Assembly (NCBI RefSeq): GCF_047462415.1
Contig: NZ_JANSJE010000008.1
Span: 66,724 to 130,723, forward strand
DNA from: Thermostichus sp047462415
GTDB taxonomy: Bacteria > Cyanobacteriota > Cyanobacteriia > Thermostichales > Thermostichaceae
Reading direction: 5' to 3'
DNA length: 64,000 bases
Both the position numbers and the translations under genes were made by a program. The stretch's first letter is position 1. Every line of letters begins with the position of its first letter. The notes beneath the pieces were generated by a model. It worked only from the letters and a program-made list of their open reading frames with translations. It searched no databases and had not been told where the DNA came from. Shown here one piece after another: positions 34,471 through 42,524 of this stretch.

Positions 34471-34550
34471 ATTTTGTAACAAGTTATGCCGTTTTGTCAT
34501 TTTCCAATTGCGGTTTGTGCATAAAAGTAGGCTTGCAAAGGTGAGGCACA

Positions 34551-34620
34551 GTCATTTCAAGCAGCAATGAAACGTTTCTCTGCATCCTCATGGCTATGCA
34601 ACGCTGTCGTGAACGCGCTG
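34551..34620. repeat. Dispersed ~70-bp element, inverted (copy C)
   Basis: GTCATTTCAAGCAGCAATGAAACG, broken by small changes, then CAACGCTGTCGTGAACGCG. It matches the 27240 copy in order and also runs straight into a REP-like block. Confidence 0.65.
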
Positions 34621-34624
34621 CTCT

Positions 34625-34747
34625 AACCCCCCTCTCCCTCAGGGAGAGGGGCTGGGGGTGAGGGCCTCAGGGAGAGGGGCTGGGGGTGGTCGCGTGAGCG
34701 GCGCGGAGCGCTTGGGCACCTCAGGGAGAGGGGCCGGGGGTGAGGGC
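34625..34747. repeat. REP-like palindromes with 28-bp module
   Basis: Same organisation as 27308-27434: one full palindrome, a partial unit, the module CGCGTGAGCGGCGCGGAGCG, and another partial unit. It lies between divergent nirA and the phosphomutase gene, upstream of the NtcA promoter. Confidence 0.9.
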
Positions 34748-34807
34748 TGGGCGGTCTGGATCTGGCTCTGCCGTGCTATGTGTAGTCGAGGTCGATTTTG
34801 GTGAACT

Positions 34808-36211
34808 ATGGCCGGCAACTCTATTCGCTTTGGTACCGACGGCTGGCGAGCCGTGATCGCCGACGGCTTTACCTTTCAGAACTTGGCTATTGCCGCCCAG
34901 GCCAGCGCCCAGGTGTTGGCCCGCACCTATCCCGGCGCAGGGATCCTGATCGGCTACGACAACCGCTTTCTCTCTGAACGCTTTGCTGCCCACGCTGCCG
35001 AGGTGGTGGCGCGGTTGGGGATCCCGGTTTATCTCTCTGCCTGTCCTGCCCCGACGCCGGCCTTCAGTTGGGCAGCCAAAGAGCGCGGCTGCCATGGAGC
35101 CTTGGTGATCACCGCCAGCCACAACCCGCCCCACTATTCCGGCCTCAAAGTCAAAGGCGGCTTTGGCGGCTCTGTGCCCCCGGAGGTCACCGCTGCCATC
35201 GAGCAGGAGCTGCACCACCTGCAACCGCTGGGATCCAACTCCGCCCCCATCCACACCTGGGATCCCTGGCCCGGCTATCTGGCTCAGCTCAGCCGCTTTG
35301 TGGATCTGGAAAAGCTCAAGGGATCCCCGGCCAAGATCTGGGTGGATGTCATGTTTGGCTCTGGCGCCGGGGGCCTCAGCCGCCTGTTGGGGGAGAAGGT
35401 GATCGAGTTGCAGGCGCATCGGGATCCCCTATTTGGCGGCGTCTCACCGGAGCCGCTGCCGCAAAACCTGCAGACCTCTGCCCAGATCATCGCGGCGGAT
35501 CCCGCCCCGTTAAAAGTGGGTCTGGTCTTCGATGGCGACGCCGACCGCATTGCCGCCCTCGACGGACAAGGCCGCTTTCTCAGCCCGCAGATCCTCATTC
35601 CCATCCTGATCGACCACTTGGCGGGGCGACGCGGCCTGCGGGGCGAAATCGTCAAAACCATCAGTGGCTCGGAGCTATTCGTCAAGGTGGCGGAGCGCTA
35701 TGGCCTGCCGGTTACGGAAATGCCCGTGGGCTTCAAATACATCGCCGAGCGCATGCTGACCACCCAGGTGTTGCTGGGGGGAGAAGAATCCGGCGGCATC
35801 GGCTACCTGGGCCACATCCCCGAACGGGATGCCCTGCTTTCTGCTCTGTACTTGATTGAGGCCGTCACCGAAACCGGGCAAGATCTGAGCGCCCTTTACC
35901 GAGCTTTGCAGGAACGGGAAGGATTTAGCTCGGTTTACCAGCGCCGCGACCTGCACCTGGCGGATCAAAACCAACAAGTCAGGCTATTTCAACACTTGCA
36001 GGCGGATCCCCCGTCTGAGATTTTGGGGCAGAAGGTGATTAAGCATTTCGACAAAGACGGCCACAAGTTTACCCTTGCCGACGGCAGTTGGGTGATGATC
36101 CGCGGCAGCGGCACCGAGCCCCTGCTGCGGCTGTACTCCGAAGCCAAAACCCCAGAAGCAGTCAATCATCTGCTGGATTGGGCAGCCGGCTTGGTCAACA
36201 CAAAGGGATAG
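34808..36211 (+). CDS. Phosphoglucomutase/phosphomannomutase family protein
   Basis: 467 residues. An alpha-D-phosphohexomutase with all four active-site elements: phospho-Ser loop GALVITASHNPPHYSGLKVK (about 98-117), metal loop FDGDADRIAA (about 240), sugar-binding GGEESGGIGY (about 325) and phosphate-binding IRGSGTEPLLRLY (about 438). Length and GTDGWRAVIADGFT start resemble the cyanobacterial branch that interconverts glucose- or mannose-phosphates; substrate preference is not readable. It starts at ATG 34808. The stop at 36209-36211 directly abuts a structured, ORF-less block. Confidence 0.9.
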   Translation: MAGNSIRFGTDGWRAVIADGFTFQNLAIAAQASAQVLARTYPGAGILIGYDNRFLSERFAAHAAEVVARLGIPVYLSACPAPTPAFSWAAKERGCHGALVITASHNPPHYSGLKVKGGFGGSVPPEVTAAIEQELHHLQPLGSNSAPIHTWDPWPGYLAQLSRFVDLEKLKGSPAKIWVDVMFGSGAGGLSRLLGEKVIELQAHRDPLFGGVSPEPLPQNLQTSAQIIAADPAPLKVGLVFDGDADRIAALDGQGRFLSPQILIPILIDHLAGRRGLRGEIVKTISGSELFVKVAERYGLPVTEMPVGFKYIAERMLTTQVLLGGEESGGIGYLGHIPERDALLSALYLIEAVTETGQDLSALYRALQEREGFSSVYQRRDLHLADQNQQVRLFQHLQADPPSEILGQKVIKHFDKDGHKFTLADGSWVMIRGSGTEPLLRLYSEAKTPEAVNHLLDWAAGLVNTKG

Positions 36212-36214
36212 CTT

Positions 36215-36370
36215 GGTAGCTCCGCACTTTAGTGCGGGGAAGAAAAGCCCGTAAGCAACTTTAGATGCTTGCCAACGGTGCTCACAGGCAGTATGTCTGT
36301 CGATGAGGTGCACCGTTTCCAGGCGAGCACCTACCACGGTGAAAAACCCGACCGGTGACAAACGCCCAGG
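36215..36370 (+). ncRNA. Candidate structured RNA, possibly omega-RNA/HEARO-like
   Basis: Nested helices can be drawn by eye: CTCCGCAC/GTGCGGGG closing on TTTA (36220-36239), AAGCA/TGCTT, ACAGGCA/TGTCTGT, and an outer pairing of either AACGGTGC with GCACCGTT or GGTGCTC with GAGCACC. These last two are mutually exclusive. The block begins right after a stop codon and an IS200/IS605-like right end lies 145 bp downstream. This layout resembles guide-RNA scaffolds of IscB/IsrB-type elements without the protein gene. The identification is inference; only the helices are seen. Confidence 0.35.
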
Positions 36371-36392
36371 AGATAGCAACATCTCAGCCAAC

Positions 36393-36422
36393 CTGCAAGG
36401 ACTCCGTCCCGCTGACGCGAAC
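36393..36422. repeat. Dispersed 29-bp element (copy 3)
   Basis: CTGCAAGGACTCCGTCCCGC followed by TGACGCGAAC. Same element as 4398 and 9741, here in non-coding DNA between the structured block and the IS-like end. Confidence 0.75.
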
Positions 36423-36515
36423 AGAAAAGTAAGCAGAACTTTGGCGCCTTGCTTTAAGGAACTGTGTAGCGGCGTCTTGACAGCACCTTTGCGACTCCGT
36501 TTCTGGGCTACGTAA

Positions 36516-36547
36516 GAATTCCTCGCCTCTAGGCGGGGAGAGTGTCA
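36516..36547 (+). mobile_element. IS200/IS605-like right end, hairpin plus GTCAA
   Basis: GAATTCCTCGCC, a TCTA loop, then GGCGGGGAG and AGTGTCAA. The arms CCTCGCC/GGCGGGG pair over 7 bp. This is the best-formed of the four copies of this end in the window. No transposase is present between it and 36212. Confidence 0.5.
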
Positions 36548-36624
36548 AAACAGCTTCCCACCCCAAATCATCTTTTAAACAAGAGCCGGGGGCGATCGCA
36601 GCAGCACCACGGAGCGCCATCCCT

Positions 36625-36692
36625 AGCTCCCCTCTCCCTGGGGGAGAGGGGGCGGGGGTGAGGGTTGACCCTCAGGGAGAGGGGTTGAGGGT
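36625..36692. repeat. REP-like palindrome, convergent junction
   Basis: CCCCTCTCCC pairs with GGGGAGAGGG, followed by a partial CTCAGGGAGAGGGG unit. It lies between the phosphomutase gene and the interrupted lipoprotein gene. Confidence 0.8.
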
Positions 36693-36732
36693 GAGAAAAT
36701 TACTAGTGCAGGAGTCGAGATGACGCCAGGCT

Positions 36733-37104
36733 CTAGAAGAAAGTTACACTGACAGGTGGAGCTACTACTGGGGCTGCCTCATTGCTGGTGAGCGTGGTAG
36801 CAGGGTTGATGTAAGTGCCCGCTGTACTAGAGGTAACACTCACTAAAATTGTGCAGCTAGTGTTAGCAGGCAGAGTTCCATTCGAGAAAATGATAGACGT
36901 TCCACCAACCGCTACATTAAGTACGCCACCGCAATTATTTGTAAACGCGAGAGGAGGGCCAGCAATAACCAGTCCAGTAGGCAAGCTATCTGTGAAGGCA
37001 AGACCTGTTAGAGGGGTAGCTGTGTTATTGGTGATGGTAAACGTCAAAAATACAGGAGTGCTAGCTAGGGAAGGTACAGTTGGAAATGTTTTGGCGAAAA
37101 CTAG
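36733..37104 (-). pseudogene. Second repeat domain of an interrupted lipoprotein gene
   Basis: This stretch is in frame with the lipoprotein gene at 37105-37782 and is separated from it only by one TAG. It reads LVFAKTFPTVPSLASTPVFL, then TFTITNNTATPLTGLAFTDS and on to SVTFF. It repeats the pattern of the first domain (TFTKSFNPASSV, TVSFTIVNSSGVQLTGLNFADS, NNGTLAANSTCAVTV against SNGTLPANTSCTILV). Such beta-sandwich repeats (DUF7933/DUF11-like) occur in tandem in surface proteins. An internal ATG at 37047 could start a separate protein but would lack a signal peptide. I read it as the lost C-terminal half after a nonsense mutation. Confidence 0.7.
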
Positions 37105-37782
37105 CTAAGGCGCACCCACCACAAGAGTTACAGGTGCGCTTTGAACAGGAGGAGCTTGGTTACTGGTGAGAGTTACAGGAGGATTAATGTAAGTGCCTAT
37201 ACTTGCAGAAACCTGAACAGTAACTGCACAAGTGGAATTGGCGGCCAGTGTTCCATTGTTCAGAGCGATTGAGGATCCACCTGCAACAGCGCTGCCGCCA
37301 CAGGTATTGGTGATGTTGGGAGGAGTGGCAACAAATAGACCTGCAGGCAAGCTATCCGCGAAATTGAGGCCGGTCAGTTGAACTCCAGAGCTATTAACAA
37401 TCGTGAAGCTAACCGTCACGGTTACAGGAGCAACCACCGATGAGGCAGGGTTAAAGCTCTTGGTAAAGGTTGGAGCAGCCAAGGGGGCCGGAGGCAACCC
37501 AACAATGCTGGGAGAAGGGTTGGGGCTGGGCAAGGGCGGGATCGTCGGCGCCGAGACGGGAGGGGGCACGAGAGGGCTGGGCTGGGTTGGGGGAGCAGCT
37601 CCAACGGGAGGAGTAGCCGGCACTCCCACGCCAGTTCCGCCGGGTTCTACACTTGGGTTTTGCACAGGAAAGATCGGCCCAGGTATAAAGCTGGTTGCAT
37701 TCTTATCCTTTGCCTGTTGGCAAGCCGTCAGCAAACCAACACAGAGGCAAGCCAAAACCCCAGCCAGCTTTCCGGTTTTCAT
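37105..37782 (-). CDS. Lipoprotein with Pro-rich linker and one DUF7933/DUF11-like domain
   Basis: 225 residues. A lipoprotein signal (MKTGKLAGVLACLCVGLLTAC, lipobox LLTAC with Cys21) anchors it in a membrane. A long Pro/Ser-rich linker follows (about 35-100), then a beta-sandwich repeat (about 105-220) with the conserved LTGLNFADSLPAGLFVATPP and NNGTLAANSTCAVTV. The last codon before the TAG is Pro in VVGAP. The next codon continues the same frame into a second domain, so the protein is probably truncated from about 349 residues. It neighbours two other lipoprotein genes. Function unknown; a cell-surface role is likely. Confidence 0.72.
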   Translation of the reverse strand: MKTGKLAGVLACLCVGLLTACQQAKDKNATSFIPGPIFPVQNPSVEPGGTGVGVPATPPVGAAPPTQPSPLVPPPVSAPTIPPLPSPNPSPSIVGLPPAPLAAPTFTKSFNPASSVVAPVTVTVSFTIVNSSGVQLTGLNFADSLPAGLFVATPPNITNTCGGSAVAGGSSIALNNGTLAANSTCAVTVQVSASIGTYINPPVTLTSNQAPPVQSAPVTLVVGAP

Positions 37783-37846
37783 TCCCTCATCCTCCTGACC
37801 TTAAATCTCTCGCAGCAATTAAACACTGCCCTTAGCCAGCTTCACG

Positions 37847-38485
37847 CTAGGTAGCCTGAGCGCGTGCCTCTAATCTTAGGGCTTGGCCAAACGAATCGCG
37901 AATGACCAGGATCACCAAAACCCTTTCTCCGGCAACAACGTTGGCATTGTAGGCCGCCAGATCAGCCGAGAAGGTAAAGCCATTGGTGAGGGTGATCCCG
38001 TTGGTTCGGTCGGCGTAGCTGTTGCCTCGGCCTATGAGCGTATTCCTAAACTGCTCGATGGCTGTCGGCAAGAAAATGCCGGTAATATCTGTGCCGCGGC
38101 TGATGTTGAAAAACTGCAGCTCTACGCTGGCAATGACCCCTGGCACCAACAAGCCGCTCAAGGTAACTGTTACAAAAGCGGATCCCACTACAGCGTTGAA
38201 TCCCCCAGTTGGCTGCAAGCTGGGTGGATCTGGCAGGTCAGGCTGAATGGGTGGCGGCGTGATAGGAGCAAAGTCTGGCCCAGGGCGGAAGGTGATGGGT
38301 GTGAGGTTGGGCGAGATGGTGGGGGCCACGGCCACGGGGGGAGGGGTGGATCCATCGGCGGTCAAGAGGGGTGGCAGGCCGCCCGTAGTCTCGCTGCTGC
38401 AGGCAGTGGCTAGCGCCAGCGAAGCCCAAGTTGCCAGAAGAGAAAGGCCGCCACGGCCAGGGCCTGAGCCAGAACGTCGTTTCAT
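37847..38485 (-). CDS. Hypothetical lipoprotein
   Basis: 212 residues from ATG 38485 (MKRRSGSGPGRGG). Basic n-region, hydrophobic LLATWASLALATAC with a lipobox Cys, then a Pro/Thr-rich linker (about 45-100) and a globular part (FNAVVGSAFVTVTLSGLLVP, SVELQFFNISRGTDITGIFL, GERVLVILVIRDSFGQALRL) with alternating beta pattern. No family recognised. Same strand as, and 64 bp upstream of, the interrupted lipoprotein gene; the linker style is the same, which suggests related roles. Confidence 0.68.
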   Translation of the reverse strand: MKRRSGSGPGRGGLSLLATWASLALATACSSETTGGLPPLLTADGSTPPPVAVAPTISPNLTPITFRPGPDFAPITPPPIQPDLPDPPSLQPTGGFNAVVGSAFVTVTLSGLLVPGVIASVELQFFNISRGTDITGIFLPTAIEQFRNTLIGRGNSYADRTNGITLTNGFTFSADLAAYNANVVAGERVLVILVIRDSFGQALRLEARAQAT

Positions 38486-38500
38486 CGGGGAATTCTCCAC

Positions 38501-38819
38501 TCACTCACACCACAGCAAATCTTTCCAACAACGCCCAGCCGGGATCCACTGAATTTGCCTCTGTGCATGGGCAAGATTATGAGGGATCCCGTTTCAAAGG
38601 CGGATGCCTGCTGTTAGTTCTACTGCATCTTGGGGCGTTGTCAAGCAAGCGGAAAAGCAAATCCAAGAAATTTTTTTGGAAATGGCCCATCCCCTAGATA
38701 TGGGGTATCATAGCCTCGAACAGGGGCGGCCAGCTTACCTGTAGTGTTGGGGGTTGGGTGCCTTCTCCTCCATTTTGTGTGTGGATTTCCCCAGATTAGG
38801 GTGTGTGAGGCAGTGCCGT
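38501..38819. promoter_or_regulatory. Divergent intergenic region between two lipoprotein genes
   Basis: About 320 bp. It contains a short AT-rich run (AAGAAATTTTTTTGGAAATG) and TATCAT at about 38707, a plausible -10, but I could not place a -35 at proper spacing. No RNA gene or repeat seen. Confidence 0.3.
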
Positions 38820-40304
38820 ATGAACTTCAAAGGTCGCTCATTGGCAGTTTTGTGTGGAGTCTTGCTCCTAGGCGGCTGCGGTCAAATTGACGAATCCCCC
38901 GCCTTGCCGGGGCCTGTCCAGGTGGATCCCACGGCGTTTGTCTCGGCGCAGGAGTACCGCTTTACCCCCGGCTCAGTGCTGGAGACCACTAGCTTGAGGC
39001 TAGACTATGTCAACCCAAAATTTGACAACGGGATCCCTGTGCGGAACAGCGGCTTTCAAGGCAGTGGAGAAGCCCGCATTACCAACGTAGAGGCCCGCAT
39101 TCTGCCGGTCAATGAGATCCCAGCCAATGAACTGACAATTGACTCAACCCTTCGCTCCAGCACACTGGCCATCCAGATTGCCCGATCCACGCCGCTGGTG
39201 AATCTCATCGCCTTCGGCCCCAACGACGGCAGGCTATCTACGCAATTCAGCATTGCCGGGCTGGTTGCCCTTTCGACAAACCCCAACGACCAGCGCATTC
39301 GAGTCAACACAACCTTTAGAGCTGCCGATCCGGATACGGAAACTGTTTTAACTTTAACCGTGCGCCGCATCTTGGTTAGCCGCAATGGCAACCAAGTCGT
39401 CTTAGAGGGAGATTCTTCTCTCATTGTCCCTACCGTGGGAGTACTCTATGAAGATCCCGGCCCTAATGGCAACCCACCGGCAGGATCCTTTGTCAATCCT
39501 CCCCCACCTCAAGGGCCTGTCACTGCCATCCTGCAAACCGGCAGCTTCTCCGCCAGCTTCGTGGTGCGGCAGCGGGGCGTGGCCGGCGATGGCACTCCTG
39601 AAGATGCCCTGGCTCTCTTTGCCCGCCTGAACTTCCGCCCCAACCAGGCGGAAATCGTCTATCGTCCCACCCAGGTGGGTACGCAGTCGGTGCTATTTGC
39701 TCCGGATCCCACTCGTCCGAACATCTTGCCCAACCAGTTGGTGCGCATCCGGCGTCTGCTGAACGGCCGGGTACAAGCGGAGTTTGACCCGGCCAATGTC
39801 AGCACAGTCCTCAACTTTGTCCAGGTCAGCCCGCCGCCACGACCTTTCCCCACCCCGATCCCGCAGTTGCCCGTCCCTGAGCGTCCGGGTGCTCCTACGG
39901 CCTTCGATTACTTCTTCTCCTTGCGCACCGAGCGCTCTACGGGTACCTTACCTGGCTCACCTGTGGAGGGAACTAATCTCAGTCCCGTTATCATCCAGGG
40001 CATTGTCCCCACCACAGGAGATTTTGTCTTCCGCACCTTAGCTGGGGCGCAACTGGCCGGGCCGTTCAACAGAGCAGATATTGGCGGTTCCCTGCTGCGG
40101 GGCAACTTGAATTTGGTTTTCGACCCGACCACCTCTGGCTCGAATATCTCTGGGCAATTCTTTATTGAGCAAGAGTTCCCCACTGATAATCAGGTTATAG
40201 GCCCGAATCCACCAACTGGCGACGGAAATACGGGTACTCCTGATCAAGGGGGAGTTATTCTCATTATTCGTGGATTCTTTAACGGGGCTCAGGTTAACCT
40301 TTAA
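38820..40304 (+). CDS. Hypothetical lipoprotein, 494 residues
   Basis: Starts at ATG 38820 (MNFKGRSLAVLCGVLLLGGCG), giving a clean lipoprotein signal with lipobox LLGGC; an earlier in-frame start at 38754 would bury the signal. The mature part is rich in beta-type sequence (VLETTSLRLDYVNPKF, NQVVLEGDSSLIVPTVGVLY) with Pro-rich turns (QVSPPPRPFPTPIPQLPVPE). Two sections share the pattern 'x-LQTGSFSASFVVRQRGVAGDG' and 'GTNLSPVIIQGIVPTTGDFV'. No known domain is recognised. It is divergent from the other two lipoprotein genes. Confidence 0.7.
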   Translation: MNFKGRSLAVLCGVLLLGGCGQIDESPALPGPVQVDPTAFVSAQEYRFTPGSVLETTSLRLDYVNPKFDNGIPVRNSGFQGSGEARITNVEARILPVNEIPANELTIDSTLRSSTLAIQIARSTPLVNLIAFGPNDGRLSTQFSIAGLVALSTNPNDQRIRVNTTFRAADPDTETVLTLTVRRILVSRNGNQVVLEGDSSLIVPTVGVLYEDPGPNGNPPAGSFVNPPPPQGPVTAILQTGSFSASFVVRQRGVAGDGTPEDALALFARLNFRPNQAEIVYRPTQVGTQSVLFAPDPTRPNILPNQLVRIRRLLNGRVQAEFDPANVSTVLNFVQVSPPPRPFPTPIPQLPVPERPGAPTAFDYFFSLRTERSTGTLPGSPVEGTNLSPVIIQGIVPTTGDFVFRTLAGAQLAGPFNRADIGGSLLRGNLNLVFDPTTSGSNISGQFFIEQEFPTDNQVIGPNPPTGDGNTGTPDQGGVILIIRGFFNGAQVNL

Positions 40305-40558
40305 GCCGAGGGATCCCATCTCATTTACTTTGCAAGCTAAGGCCAGCGTGGCTGACTTCTTCGGGAGTAATGACCGGTAGGGATCCATAAGCACCTGGGA
40401 TAACCCCGACCTTGGGGTAGAGGAGCCTGAAGTTCCCTTCTCAGCGCATACCTACCTGTACCTCTGCATCGGTTGAAGTCGGCGTTGCCGGAAAAAGTCG
40501 TATCATTGCTAGATTGAAGCCATGGGATCCCCGACTCTGCCTGGTAGAACCGAACTCT
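40305..40558. other. 250-bp leader region of uvrC, one hairpin
   Basis: Holds a short hairpin, CCCC-GACCTT-GGGG, at about 40406-40421, but no T-run. No tRNA or known riboregulator recognised. A TATCAT at about 40502 could be a -10 box for uvrC. Confidence 0.3.
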
Positions 40559-42436
40559 ATGACTGTTCCCCTGATTCAAAATCGTGACGCTTTGGAAAGC
40601 CGTCTTAGGGAGATTCCCACCGAGCCTGGCGTATATCTAATGCGAGATGCCACAGATCAAATTCTCTATGTAGGCAAATCTAAGAAATTGCGCTCTCGCG
40701 TGCGTTCTTATTTCCGTTTTGCTGATGATCTGTCTCCTCGCATTCAGCGCATGGTAGCTCAGGTTTGTGAAATTGAGTTTATCGTTACCGATAATGAAAG
40801 TGAAGCTTTGGCTCTAGAAGACAATCTAATTAAGACTCACCAACCCCCCTATAACGTCCTCCTTAAGGATGATAAAAAGTATCCTTACTTGTGTATCACC
40901 TGGTCAGAGCTTTATCCACAGCTTTATATCACTCGTCACCGTCGTCTCAATCAGAATCAAGACAAATACTACGGCCCTTATACTGATGTCGGTTTGTTGC
41001 GCTACACCCTTGGATTGGTCAAGCGAATTTTCCCCTTGCGTCAACGAACTAAGCCTCTGTACAAAGATCGCACCTGTTTGAACTATGACATTGGACGTTG
41101 TCCCGGAGTATGTCAAGGCTTGATCAGCCCAGAAGACTACCGCAAAACGCTAGCTCAAGTAGCCATGATCTTCCAAGGCCAGACGGATGAGCTGATCAGA
41201 CAACTGCAGGAGAAAATGATCCAGGCTGCCGAACAAGAAAATTACGAGGCAGCTGCGCGATATCGGGATCAAATCCGCGGCCTAGAGCAACTGGGCGAAT
41301 CCCAGAAGGTCTCTTTGCCCAACTCTAGCGCCAGCCGTGATGCTCTGGCCCTGGCCATGAACGATTCGCGAGCCTGCATTCAATTGTTTCAGGTGCGGGC
41401 CGGCAAGTTGGTGGGACGGCTGGGGTTTGTTGCCGAAAATCGGGGCGATGATCCGGCGTTGATTTTGCAGCGAGTTTTACAAGAACATTACCAATACTGT
41501 GATCCGGTGGAAATTCCTTCGGAAATCTTGACCCAGTATGAATTGCCCGATCGCGATTTTCTGGAGTCTTGGCTGAGCCAGAAAAAGGGCCGCAAGGTAA
41601 GCCTTATCACCCCTCAACGGCAGAGCAAAGCAGAGCTGATCGAGTTGGTGGAGCGAAACGCCGAGCTGGAGCTAGCCCGCAGCCAGCGCCTGGCCGATCA
41701 GAACACTGCTGCCTTGGAGCGCTTGGCGGAAGTCTTGGATCTGCCGGAGCCGCCCCGCCGTCTGGAAGCTTACGATATTTCCCACATTCAGGGATCCGAT
41801 GCTGTGGGCAGTCAGGTGGTGTTTATCGATGGCCTGCCGGCCAAGCAACACTACCGCCGCTACAAGATTCGCAACCCTGAGGTACGCCCCGGCCATTCCG
41901 ATGATTTTGCCAGCCATACCGAGGTGGCACGGCGTCGCTTCAGCAAGATGACTCCCGAGGATCAGCCGGATTTGGTGCTCATCGACGGGGGCAAGGGGCA
42001 ACTGTCGGCAGTCATGGCCGTCTTGGCGGATTTGGGTTTGGATCACCTGCCGGTGATTGCCCTGGCCAAGCGAGAAGAAGAGATCTTCCTGCCGGGGGAT
42101 CCCGTGCCGCTGCGGTTGGCTGCGCAAGATCCGGCTCGCCTGCTGTTGCAACGCCTGCGAGATGAGGCCCACCGCTTTGCCCTTGCCTACCATCGCCAGC
42201 AACGGAAGCTGCGCCAACAGGCCTCTACGCTTGACGAGATCCCCGGCCTGGGCAAGTACCGGCAAAAGCTGCTGATGGAAGAGTTTCGGTCGATTGCTCG
42301 CATCCAGGTGGCCTCAGAAGACCAGTTGGCCCGGGTGCCCGGCATTGGCCCCAAGCTGGCGCGCCAGATCTACCGCTACTTCCACCCGGAGGCCGATTTG
42401 CCGGCAACTGCGTTGGCGGAGCCGGAGAGACGCTGA
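40559..42436 (+). CDS. uvrC: Excinuclease ABC subunit C
   Basis: 625 residues from ATG 40559 (MTVPLIQNRDALESRL). UvrC makes both incisions in nucleotide-excision repair. The GIY-YIG 3'-nuclease is at 15-95 (PGVYLMRDATDQILYVGKSK), the UVR motif at about 205-240 (QLQEKMIQAAEQENYEAAAR), the RNase H-like 5'-nuclease at about 380-540 (DISHIQGSDAVGSQVVF, LVLIDGGKGQLSAV), and the tandem helix-hairpin-helix at the C-terminus (IPGLGKYRQKLL, VPGIGPKLARQI). The first 750 bp use T/A-ending codons and are clearly richer in AT than the second half or the neighbours; the first GGATCC inside the gene is only at 41793. The protein itself is intact. Confidence 0.95.
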   Translation: MTVPLIQNRDALESRLREIPTEPGVYLMRDATDQILYVGKSKKLRSRVRSYFRFADDLSPRIQRMVAQVCEIEFIVTDNESEALALEDNLIKTHQPPYNVLLKDDKKYPYLCITWSELYPQLYITRHRRLNQNQDKYYGPYTDVGLLRYTLGLVKRIFPLRQRTKPLYKDRTCLNYDIGRCPGVCQGLISPEDYRKTLAQVAMIFQGQTDELIRQLQEKMIQAAEQENYEAAARYRDQIRGLEQLGESQKVSLPNSSASRDALALAMNDSRACIQLFQVRAGKLVGRLGFVAENRGDDPALILQRVLQEHYQYCDPVEIPSEILTQYELPDRDFLESWLSQKKGRKVSLITPQRQSKAELIELVERNAELELARSQRLADQNTAALERLAEVLDLPEPPRRLEAYDISHIQGSDAVGSQVVFIDGLPAKQHYRRYKIRNPEVRPGHSDDFASHTEVARRRFSKMTPEDQPDLVLIDGGKGQLSAVMAVLADLGLDHLPVIALAKREEEIFLPGDPVPLRLAAQDPARLLLQRLRDEAHRFALAYHRQQRKLRQQASTLDEIPGLGKYRQKLLMEEFRSIARIQVASEDQLARVPGIGPKLARQIYRYFHPEADLPATALAEPERR

Positions 42437-42524
42437 CGGGGAGCCAAATCTCCCCTTGGAGCTGGCCTATTATCGTGAAATCCACCACTTGCTAGGACAG
42501 CCGTTCTCGGCCAAGGGGGCCAGG

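Noticed and set aside
40305..40558. Possible small structured RNA upstream of uvrC
   Set aside because: Only one 4-bp hairpin is convincing; no match to 6S, SRP, RNase P or known riboswitch cores by eye.
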